DNA from: Motacilla alba alba
Lineage: Eukaryota > Chordata > Aves > Passeriformes > Motacillidae
Length of the DNA: 64,000 bases
Assembly: GCF_015832195.1 (NCBI RefSeq)
Contig: NC_052046.1
Coordinates: forward strand, 30,842,911 to 30,906,910
Reading direction: 5' to 3'
A program made the translations under genes and the position numbers. Position 1 is the stretch's first letter. Each line of letters starts with the position of its first letter. The notes under the pieces are model-generated. The model saw nothing but the letters and a program-made list of their open reading frames with translations. It was not told the origin of the DNA and searched no databases. Shown here piece after piece: positions 24,801-36,800 of this stretch.

Positions 24801-27800
24801 ACTTGATGGCTGGACAATTTAATGGATAAGGAATTCGCTGGACAGCCTTATTCAGAGAGTAGTGGTCAACGGCTTGAGGTCTGAATGGAGATCAGTGACA
24901 AGTGGTGTCCTTCAGGGGTCAATTTTGGGACCAATGTCTTCATCAATGACATAGTGAGTGACATCAATGACAGAGCGAGCCTGCAGAAAGTTTGCAGATG
25001 ACATCAAGCTGTGTGGTGTGACTGATGCACCTGAAGGACAGGATGCCATCCAGAGGGACTTGGATGGCAGAAGATTGAGAAGTAGGCCCATGGGAACCTA
25101 GAGGTTTAACAAGGCCAAGTGCAAAGCACCTGAGCCAGGGCAACTCACAGCCAAGAAAACAAATATAAACTGCTGCATCCCAAGCAGCATGGCCAGCAGG
25201 GCGAGGAAGAGGATTTTTCCCCTCTGCTCTGCTCATGTGAGACCCCACCTGGAGTGCTGTGTCCAGCTCCAGGGTCCCCAGCACAGGAAAGACATGGGCC
25301 ACAAGGATGATCAGAGGGCTGGAGAACTGCTCTTTATGAAGACAGGCTGAGAGAATTGGGATTGTTCAGGGTGAAGAAGAGAAGGATCTGGGAAGATGTT
25401 ATAGCAGCCTTCCAGTAGCTAAAGGGGTTTATATAAGGGTTGAGGAGGGACTTTTTACAAGGGCATGTAGTGATAGGACAAGGTAAACGGCCTCAAACTG
25501 AAAGGGGGCAGGTTTAAATTAGATATTAGGAAGAGATTCTTTACTCTGAGGGTGGGTGGTGAAGCATTGCAACAGGTAGCCCAGAGAAGTTGTTGATGGC
25601 CCAGTCCTGAAACTGTTCAAGGCCAGGTTGGTTGAATGGGGTTTGCAGCAACCTGGTCATGTAGAATGTCCTTCTGGTCATAGCAGGGGGAGTTAGAATA
25701 AGATTATCTTTATGATCCCTTCAAAATCAAAGCACTTCATGATTCTATGATTCTATGGTTGAGAGATAGAAATTATGTGAAATTAGCTGAGAACTGTTGT
25801 GCTGCCTTGGAAATTCAGAGAAAGACAATATAAAAATGCATCCTTAAGAACAATAGGAAGCCATGGATCTTGCTTTGTCAGAGAGAACAGGGCAGATCAA
25901 AATTTAAAGAGAGCTAAATCCCCCACTTCCCTTCTTCCCATACACATGCACAAAACTATACATAAAGGCATACACTTCTGTTTGTTTTGTGTGGTTTCCT
26001 CAGGCAGTAAATTATCTAGGACGGACTCTAAGATTGGCTGTTTAGTTTCAGAATTACGATAAACTTTTAATTATAGCACGGGAGTTTCATTACATATTAC
26101 TCTGAGCCAGCTGGAAGCAGTTACACTTTAGTCCTCCTCCCCCTCCCTCCTCACCACAGGATGTCATTTCCAAGGCCTTACCCTTCTTGTCTTGATGATT
26201 ATGGGATGAAACTGCCACATATGGATCTGTATTTTCAGACGAACCAAGCGGATCCTTCCAATCCAGCATGCGTCCCCTAGCATCATAACCCTGTCGAGCG
26301 CGAGAGTCAGAAGTGGTGGTGCTTGGGACTAGGGAACTGGAGTGTCCTGTTCACATTATAAATACAGGTAGGGAAGACAGGTCTCATTAGTCACTTACCA
26401 TGCTACCTCCCCATATTCAGGGATGTACAGACTGCTTTGCTTCCATGACAGGTGAACATCTTGTCTTAGGCTGAGTAATGCTTCAGAAGTCCTTCAAAAT
26501 GTGACTCCGAAGGAAGAGGGGATTTGAACCCTCCAGATCAGGGTGCTAAAAGGTACTGCCACTGAGCTGGCAGTTCTGTACTTCTCGACAAAGTTCAATG
26601 CATATGAAAGAGGGTAAGCACATTTCATCTGAGTCAAGCATCCTTTGGCTGGATTCAGCACACATGCCTGATTGAAACTGAAGTGTCAGCCCATGCTGTC
26701 TGATACTGGCTCAGTCAAAAAGCAAAAAAAATCAATGTAGAACAGAACAATGTCCAAAATAGCTGGAACTGAATGGGAATGCCAGAAGAACTACAAAATG
26801 AGGCATTCTGAGGCATCATGAGGCACTCTATCTCATGTCCCCAAGGGAGTGAAGGACTGCCTAAGACCAGTGTGCTCACTCTGCAGCGCTCCTCTCCAGA
26901 TGGGAAATGTCCCAGGCCAGCTGCTCGCACCCGCTTGCACCATCACTATTTGTCCTGCCTGAGCTGACAGCCCAAAATGGCTCTGAAATATGCACAAGAC
27001 TGAGCACCATTTCTGCTCAGAGCGACAGTGCAGACAGTGCCTCACCACGTGGATCTGCCCAAGAACCCGTGACTCCAGCAGCAGCTGAAACTGAGGTCTC
27101 ACATGTCTTTTTTCCATTACAAATGCTCTAGACATTGTTACTGTTGCCCTGAACAAAACTGATCTGCTTCTTGCATATCATATACACCCCAACAAACAGC
27201 ACACTCACAGAACTTGCCCCACTGGAAACACAGCACAGTTTGAAATGTGGTTTGGATGGGACAACAGCATTTTTGCAGACTCATACACTCTTTGCAGCTG
27301 GACCTTAAAAGCACATCAGCTTTTAAGCTTTTACGCTGATGCAACATAAATGCTTGAGATGCTTGGAGTCTACTGTCTCTGGAAGACAGCTTCCATGTGG
27401 ACTTTCAAGTGGCTTGGATGGGGAGAGGCTCTCTTTGGGGAGGGGGCACCAAAAGCCATCCACACCACAACATTTTGACCTCAAAACCATTCTGAAATTT
27501 TCCTTTTGGCACACGTGAAAAAGTGAGTTATTTTCATTAGGCTTCAAGGAGTTCTGGGCCTCCTTAATTTGATGTGGAGTAACTATATTCCCTTACCTAC
27601 TTTTCTTAAGGAGCCCATTAAAAGAAGGATTTTTGACACACACTCAAACTAACTGAATTGGATTATTCACAGACAGAATGGCATATACCATTTTTCGTCA
27701 GATAACTCTAGACAGACTGACAGCAGCCCTCCTTTCTCCTGTCTCCTTTTGAACAGCCCAGAAAATTAATTTTCCTTCCTTAGATGAATCTCACTTGGTG

Positions 27801-30800
27801 AGGAGTCCAATCACCAGGCTACAGGCTGCTCTAGCAGGGACCCTCTCCCTGCTCCTTTCCTTGATCTTGCTTTACTGCTCAGAAAAATAATTTGAGACTC
27901 ACTAGGGCAGAGACAGATCAACACAAGGAGCTGAAATTTAAGCCTCACACAGAAGGCACAGAGCTGGGGAGGTAGAGCCTGTACTTCTGTAGTTTATTTT
28001 AAACAGCTCCTGGATAACCACAAAGCTTTTGAAAGCTGCATCTCAAAAATGCTGTTTTAAATGGCTTCTAAAGCCATACAGCCCCAGCTCTCAGAATTCT
28101 AGAGAGAGATGATGAACCTAGATCCTCAATTCTACTCCAACAATCAAAAATCTAAATGTTGGCCACCAATGTCCCCAAGCTTTTAGATGCACCCACATGA
28201 TTCTTTTTATCCAGCCCTTTTACCAGCTTCATGGTGTTGAACTACTGAGGAAGTCAGCAAAATGCTGCAACTTCTATTAAGATGACATGATTTAAAGAAA
28301 TCCTGTTGAATATTAATTACTTTAAGGTAAAAAAAAGTCTGTGCTCCTCTGTAAGTTTTCGAGAAGCCATTTTGATTTACTGAATCGAATTATATATGGG
28401 AGCACTTAGGACTATGTTTTGTATAGGACATGGGCACAATTAACTCCTTTAATTTGTATGCTTAGAAAGCAAAATTGATTAAATTTACAGTGTTCTCACC
28501 ATGAAGCCACCCTTCAACTACAACTAAATGTTAACACAATTTAGCTCTGGATGTCAGTCTGAAGGTTTTATACTGACAAGGGCAGTGGATTATATTTTAC
28601 CCTCGCATGGCAGAAAGTGTGTTTTCTCCCAGCCATCTTTCTTTAAAGCAGCAAATTAAATGCTGCGTTTTGTTAAGACAGAGTTTTGAATGTCACTCAA
28701 ATAGAAAAGAGAAGCCAAATGTTATCCTTTGTTAAAAGTTTTCCATAAGTCCCTTCATGGGTGGGGACATTGGTAGCACATGGATAGAGGACTCCATTTG
28801 AACTCCAATCCAAATGTGCTACCTGCTCCACAACAGTCCTGCAGCAGAACTGTTTGTGTCCAAAGGGACTGGTAGAGGTCTAGCAAGTAAAAACACACCC
28901 CCTTCTTGAAGCAAGAATATGCTGGATCCTGAAAGCATTCACTCCAACACTATTTTACACTTGTCAACTCCTGTGCTCATCCTCAAGGAACAAGACAAAT
29001 AACAGGGCAGAGAACAGGCTAGAAAATAGAAATTATGGAATTTTCATAGGTTTTTTTCACTGAGGATTAAACCACAGTGCAAACATTCATGAGGTTCCAG
29101 TCTTCAAGATTATACCCCATTCAGCAACAACAATAATGTGTACAGTATTTGGTCAGCTTACACATAGTGCTGCACTCAACATAAGAAAGCAATTAGTCAT
29201 TGCTTGATAAGGAGGTAAAAGAGAAGAAAATCTTGCCAAGTAGTAATCATATTTTATGCCTGTGTTTGATATACATTTATATACCTATATCTCTTTCCAG
29301 ACACTTGCACTTTTAAATGTGCTTGAGAGTTCTAGGGAAAAGCTGTAAGTATAGTTAAAGAAAAACATTTCATAATACAGAAATCTAGAGGAAGTATATG
29401 CTTAAGGGACACATTTTTCAGGAGGAAAAACAAAATTTCTTGAACCATATGCTGCCAATACACAGACGACTTTGTGGTAATGGAAAGCTAAGGCTTAGTG
29501 AAGCTATTAATGTGTACCAGATGGTCACTAGGTTGAGAGGGGTCCCACACAAATACAAGGAGTCAGTATATTTATTCTCTCTGTTACTAATGTATTAGTC
29601 TAGTACACACTGAGAAGCAAACTTACACAGCTAATTGAGACAAACTTTCTTCCACTGGATTTTGAGGATGCAAGGCAGGAGCAGATTAAACCTTAATAGC
29701 CTGTCCCAGTTGTGTTAGAGCTGTATTTGCAAACATTTACTACAGTGATACTGCTCCTGTAAGCAGTATAACAGTGTCCTCTAAGTGCCTGAATAGCCAG
29801 TCCCACTGGGTGAATTTCACCTCTGAGCAGAGTAGCACCACAAATGTATGACCTATTTAAGTTTTTCTCATAAAGAGAGAAAAGACTGAAGTGGCAGGCA
29901 ACCCAGTTCTGGTTATCTCACCCACAGCCATTATCAAGCCTTTACAATGCACTATATAGCTCTTAACATGTAGTGGGCCTTTTTTCCCCATTACACCATT
30001 TTTTACCACTCTAACTTGCAAATAAAATTTGTTGAAATTTAATGAGGTTTTAGCACATCTGAGATGTGGCCAGTACCTCTGTGTTAATAATGGTTAATAC
30101 AAAAACATCTGAAAAAACAATTCTGCCTTTGCTTTAAAACAAAGCATCTCAATAACTATACATATAGTGCTTTTCAAATGCCTTTGTTTAAAGAAAACAT
30201 GTAAAAATCAAAAAGACGCACTTTAAAAAAATCTGGTTTAGGTGCTTCCATTATTTGGAAAAACTTTTCATTTGGAGTGCTGTAATCAAGTAACAGAGGC
30301 AGAGTAAAAGCACTTAGTGCCTATGAGCACAGATAATGATTCAGAAAGGCTGCACTTCTGAAACTATAGCTTGTTCTGAAGTGCACTTGTAAAATGCAAA
30401 GAGGTTTTTTTTTCAGGTTTAAAACAAAGACAGAGATTCAATACTATCAGTATTTGATAGTTGGTCTAATATGCACAAGTCATTAGAATCTCAGAGGTTA
30501 AGATATCTGCACGCTATCCTATTAACAGCTATAGCAGTCTAATTAGACAATTAGAGGAAAAGTTAAATCAATACTATAGAGGGAGAAAGGACTATGGCTA
30601 GGGGGTAATATAAGGGCCCAATTCACTAAGAATTGATGTTTCCAAAGGTATTTGAAGCTGCTTAGACTTTTGCAGAGTGATCTAGCTTAATCTCCTTGTT
30701 TAAATATGTGGCTCCTGCATAATTTCTCTCTGAATTTCTGCATCCAGACCTTCAGTGCTATCCTCTCCTTGGGTATCAATTGAGTCACCTGTGTGGACTT

Positions 30801-33800
30801 TGCACTTTACTTGTTTGCAACTGATCATGTGAGACTGCCTTAGGAAGAGAGCCCATGTGCCAAAATCAGGAGGAGGCTGGTGCCAAGAATGCAAAGATTA
30901 AGGGCTTGGTTCTCCTTTCATTCACACTTCTACAGATTGGCAGTAAGTCTGTTGAAGGAGGATGATTTATAGTGGCATAAGTGAAGTGAATCAGGCCTTA
31001 TGACTTCTTTTGGAGCTTCAGATGACTTTGGGTATATTTAGTCCACTGAGCATTCACTCAATTTGCACTCTGGTACTGGTGTTCTGAGGTTTAATCTACT
31101 GTGACATACCATTTACCTTTGCAATAAACTGTACTCAGTAACATCAAAACAGATAATAATAGATAATTATTTAGATATTATCTAAATAATAAATAATAAT
31201 TTTTTTTTGTGTTTTCCAAGATGCAAAATTACTCAGACCTGTCTCTACAGTTGGCAAACATGTTTACCGAGACTGATTTACTACCTAATCCTAGAATTTT
31301 TGCACCCTGATGTGGAAGATCAATAGAGAGTCACTAGTGGTAGGTGAAAAGAAAGCCCAACTGCAAAAATATCAGAATAAGTATTTTAACTAAACCAATA
31401 AAAGGGGGAGCTAGCTTGCATAGAAACCATGTTATCAGGATGTACCTGAGAGGGGTCAATGAAATAAACCATAAAAGGCACGACATGAATGAGAACCCAT
31501 GCTAATGCTGGGTCAGCATTTCTTCATTGCACCTGTCTGTAAAAGCTGGGCTCGTTTATGGAGTCTCTTTTTGAGCTTGATATGACTGGACGGTAAAATG
31601 TACTCTCTTTTGTTAACTGTACTCTCTTGGACTACAGCTTTTTTTATTCGGCTGCTCACTTGAAACACTTTTCTTCTTTCTTGGTCAGATTCAAATACAA
31701 GTTTTTACTAAAATACCTACTAATACTCTAGCTAGCAGGATCCAGAACCACAGTTCCACAGCTATAACTCTGCAGACTATGGAACTCACACACAAGCAGG
31801 ATGTCTAGAAAATTTCTGGTACATCAGCACTATACCCAAAGCCACTCTCTTTATCTTCACATTCAGCAGTAAGGATTTTATTATTACTCTTCTTTAATTA
31901 CTGCTCTGTGCATTAGAAATATTGCAATTTCACAATGAAAGAAAGTATAAACCGTCTATGCAGATGAAACTGTGAGTCTTCCATATATCAGAAAGTCTCA
32001 GCTTGCCTTTGATTTTGCATATTCCCCTCACTGGTTTTCATTACCATACTTTCAAATAAGTTTCACCTGCGCATTTTTCATTTCCTGGTAATAAACAGTA
32101 GGAGGAATTTGATTTTATTTTTACAAATGTTGAACAGCATTACTGTGCCTCCAGTTATTTATATTCTGCTGTACTGAGCTGTCATTGGTACAGTTTCATA
32201 CTTACATACTCTGCAGGCATGAGATGAAAGGATCAATTAAAAGTTCATCACAACTTCACACTAACCTACCTCTTGCTGTGTTCAGCCAAATCTATGGTGA
32301 ATTTGATCTAGCCCTAATGAACTGCTAGTCTTGTACAGCCTGACAGCTACTGCACAAGGAAGCTCCCACTTCTCATGCAATTTTGCCATTGACTTCACTG
32401 GCAGCTCTCAGCTTGTGAGTACTTGTCTTTGTTCAGGATGTCAGTAAGAAAAGCTATTGCAATATATGTCTAGGTTTGAATTTAAAGTGATTATTTATTC
32501 TGCAGTGACTCCTCATGAAGACATTTATTCTTCATTCCAAGAAACAGCAGAATCTACTTCCAAAGATGCAGAACAAAGTGGTAGAAAGCACTATAAGAAC
32601 AGACTAACAGCTGCCTCACGGGAACCTGCTACTCTAGGCTTGCAGAAAGATGTTCAGGTCATTTAATTTGTTATGTAAATTTGAATGGACAACATAAATG
32701 ACTCACCCTAGAAAAGACAAGAACCTTCAGGAACTGAGGCATAATCCAGTCTCAAACCACATAGGGAAAAGGCTATTTTTCCTTATGAGAGAGATCTTTC
32801 TGTAACCCAGGGATAGTTCTGCTTTCCCTAAGGTATCTCTGACTGGCTGCTGTAGCAGTAATGACACCAGCCTGGACAGATCATAAGTGGGATGTGAGCT
32901 ACTATCTTGTTTGTCCTGGTGAACAGATAAGATGCACCACTGTACCCAAGTGTTCCTTTGAGTGTCCAGATGAAGCATACTCTTAATCATGTCTGCTGGC
33001 ATGCCATTAAAATAGGCCTTATCTGACTTTAATTCAATGGAGACAGTTTTGAGGAAAGACAAGAAAAGAGGGATTGAAAACCAAGAGGTATGACTTAATC
33101 CTAGTTGTGATTAGTGAATCGGGCCCTCAAAACCAAGACAAAACAAGTAAAATGTGGTAACAACTATTTGAGTACAGATACTACTAACTAACACAAGGAT
33201 TTGGGGAGAATTTTTAAAAACACTCATAAACTGACCATACACTGTGTAGTAAGACATTTTTTGATCAGGTGGAGCAGTTGAAATGTCTATGAACAAAATA
33301 AATTGGGAAGAAACATTAAATATAACAAAAGTATGAAAATATTTTAAAGTTTAGTAAGAAGTGATTCCTCCAAAATGGATTTGCTGTCAATAAATATTGA
33401 AACTAAGAACTTCCTTACCATTCAGGGCTACGAAGGAATCTGAAAGACAAATAACAGGGGAAAAATCATTATTTGTATCTTATTTTTTCTTTTAAGTAGT
33501 TTGCTAATAAGCTTTAATGTTTCAGCTGATTTTTACAAGCATATGATTTGTATACTAAGGACCCAGGCAAAACTAATATTCAGACATACCCAGAAACAAT
33601 GTCTGGCTTTGAAAGTGCTCACAACTAGCTCTGTACAGGACCCACTGAAGGAGGGAAGGCCAGTGTCTCCCCTGCTTTCCTTGTAAATCCTAGTCTAAGG
33701 CAAGGCATTGCAAGGGATGCAGCCAGCAATGTGCGTCAATGAGGACAAAACTCAGGTGACCCAAGATGACATGAAGTAATAAAATCAGCTGTGTTAGCAG

Positions 33801-36800
33801 GGAATGAAATCTACCCCTGTGCAGTGTCAAGGTTCAATGCACCATTCAGGGCTAAAGAGGGATTTAAGCAGGGTATGGGCTTTGTTGCTCTCTGCACAGA
33901 AGCAGATCTCTCTCCATGAGCACAATGTGCTGTTCCTGAATAATTTCCTACCCTCCTTTTCTGTGTAACTGATATCAGGTACAGTCCACTCCTGCCTAAC
34001 CTATTTGCCCAAGGAGACCAGAACTGGCTGAATAGGGCAAAGATACACCAGCTGGGAACCAGCCTGATTTTAGTGCTAACCCATTTTCCAGGAGAACAGA
34101 GAGGAGGCCTATCTGTACACCTCCTTCAAAAATCTTTGCAATGGTCTATATTACCCTATCTTAGGACAGAGACTGAAATCCTTGTACTCCTCCAAGCACA
34201 GTGATGAGAGTAATTAATGCCTCTTGAATAAGGATGCACAAGGCATGAGAAGGTTCTGGCTTTCTCCAGAGCGTCTGGCCCACACCATGTCCCATGGCAC
34301 AGTCTTGCCCTCTATTATTTTTATTTGTGTTGCAGAAGTAATGACTCTCTCACTGTACGTTGATTCCTCAGCTTCATCTGTTTTATTGCATCAGTGCAAA
34401 TTACACTGAAAAGAATGAGAATCTTGATTTCATGAGGTTTATAAATAGTATTTGGAGCTCAGAATCAAACCAACCTTGGTGAGAACATTTGGAACAAGAG
34501 CTGTCCTGAACACAGATGTTGGTATTCCTGAAGGCTCAGAAATCAGCAAAGTTTCTTTGCATGCAGTGGAAGCTATGCACTTTTAAGCATTTCAGAACAA
34601 ACCAGTAAATGTTTAAAGACTGTGTTTAGTCTTCCAGCTCACACTGTCAGTACTTAAGGTTTACCCTTAAAATTTCTTAGGCAGTGCCAATAGTACCTGA
34701 CACTTAATACCTTCAGGTTGTCCAGACTGTATGTAAAATTCCCTAAGATTCACAAACTAAGCACTTGTCATTTCTTGATGTGGATCCAAAGCTGAAGATA
34801 TACTTCTCTGTCTCACTGTGCTGCATGGGAATGCAGTCCAAGTCATAGACTACACCAAGAAACCAAGCCACTTCTGTACATTTACATTAACAACCCAACC
34901 ACCAGGGCTAATAAAGACAGTGAACCCAATTCATTATGCCATTGCTGTAATCAATATCCTCTAGAGCTGAGCTTTTCTTGTTATGCAACCACTCTGAAGT
35001 CCAGTGTTTGTATAAATCACATGAACTGAGCTATTTTCCTCAAACACATTTAAACAACAGTTCTTCTGAACCTGCACCATTAGCTCCATGCTGTCCCTGT
35101 TGTGGCTTTTGTTGCTACAAAAGAATGCCTGACAGGTAATGGTGATTTGAGCCATTCAGAAGGATACTGTGACACATGGTAAATAGAGGTAAAAGCTTTG
35201 CTTACTTTGGCAGTCACCCAGGCCATCTGTATTGCCACGTTCTATGTCCTGTTCAAATGCCAGTCTAAATAATAGAAGGAAACAAAACAGTATGAATAAC
35301 AACAGTCATAGGCATAACCAGAAAGAAATTATCACATGTTCAACTGAAATAAATCCCTGCCGTGAAACTGGCTATTTCTTTGGAAATTCCACACAAAGGC
35401 TGAAAAACCGCAACATACACATTTGAGCTATTCATCATTGCTTAATGATTCTTGTCTTCTGATGATAATTTCCCTTTATATTATTACATTTTAAAAATCC
35501 ACAGCATGCCTCATTACCAAGGGAAGAAAAGAGTTGCATTTTTGAAACTGTTAAATATAGGATGTTATCAGCCCACCTGTAACCCTACCTTAACCTGTGC
35601 ACAGAGTAGATCAGGTGCACTGGCACTTTCATGTGAGAAGGAAGCTACATTGGGCAGGTAGTGTGCTTGAGGAAGAAGCCTGAATTTCAACAATCACTTA
35701 GGTACAGCACCAGATGAGGCTCAAGGCATAAGGTCCATCCCACATGAGGTATTCCTTTTGTTTGTCAGGGGCTCTACCGACAGCCAGCCACATGCTTTTC
35801 TAGCTGACGTGCTCAGTTTATGCTCCCAAGCTATCTCTGTGATTTTGGATAACTATCAAAGCTGTTCTTCCAACTTCCTGTGTGGTCAAAGGTGAATGAC
35901 AAGAACCTTGCAAAACTTCCAAATACAAGCCCTTGCCTATATTAGGATCCTGCCCTTGAGGCATAATTACCCTTGCAGACAACTAATTCTAGCTCTGTGT
36001 TCTTAAAACACCTGCTCTACACTGTCATGTACTCCTGCAGGATGACTAACATCTCTGCCTCCTGTTGGCTAGCTTAGAACTTCACCAGCTACCTTCACAG
36101 CTGCTCTGGACCCCCTTCCTTAAGCACTGGACAGAACATGGGCTGCCTTGCTCCCTTTTGAACTTCATCACTGCAAGCTGCACAGCCTCTGTCTCGATGG
36201 ATCTATTGATGAAAGTGGGAGCTGCTTTAAAAAGTGAGGTACAGAAGTCCCCTACAATTTGCTATGCAAGCTGAGGAAGCCTCAAGCACTTTTTGGAGTG
36301 ATGAAAAACCTGATATGGACACAGGTGCATTTTAGTATTATCCTACCAAAAGTCAAATCAGAAACAGCCCACATTTTTGTAGTCAAGCATATATGGACAT
36401 ACACAGCTATAGCATCCTCACCAGATGGTGGAAATCAGCAAGTTAAGAACAAGACGGAAGCACAAGGATTGTAATTTGTCCATTATATAGTGAGGACCTG
36501 TAGAGAAGCAGGGTTAAGTGGTGTTAGATGTAGGGCTGTCAAGGCTCTGTGATGCCTGTGCTACACTTCCACTACTACCATGAGGGAGTATAGCTGACAG
36601 CTCAGAGTGGGCAGTCATGTGGCGTGTCAGAAGTGGCCATGAAATGTGAGCTCTGAAGTGGGTTTGCTCCCTGTAACCTTCACAGACTTTCATTATCATA
36701 AAATAATTAAATTCTACTGTTAAGCAAGGGAAGACCCAACACTTCTCTAAATCTGTTTTAAGCCCTTACTGTGCTCTGTTATTCCTCTTAGTAATGCACA

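Larger units (their letters stand above)
855..26181 (-). other. SEMA6A intron, 25.3 kb, between stalk and membrane exons
   Basis: By far the largest intron here. It contains old CR1 pieces (3.1-3.7 and 6.4-6.7 kb), poly-T tracts, short tandem duplications (14.34, 17.14 and 17.97 kb), a small CpG-richer patch at 18.5-18.8 kb, the compound satellite at 20.17-21.60 kb and a 2.2-kb CR1 at 23.56-25.76 kb. In 855-3090, 3700-6350, 6750-10100 and 10420-14300 I see only AT-rich unique sequence with no supportable gene, apart from a doubtful SINE-like piece near 2.73 kb. Confidence 0.85.

Noticed and set aside
24458..24829. 123-codon plus-strand open frame with DFSKAF
   Set aside because: It is a piece of CR1 reverse transcriptase, broken before and after, and not a host gene.
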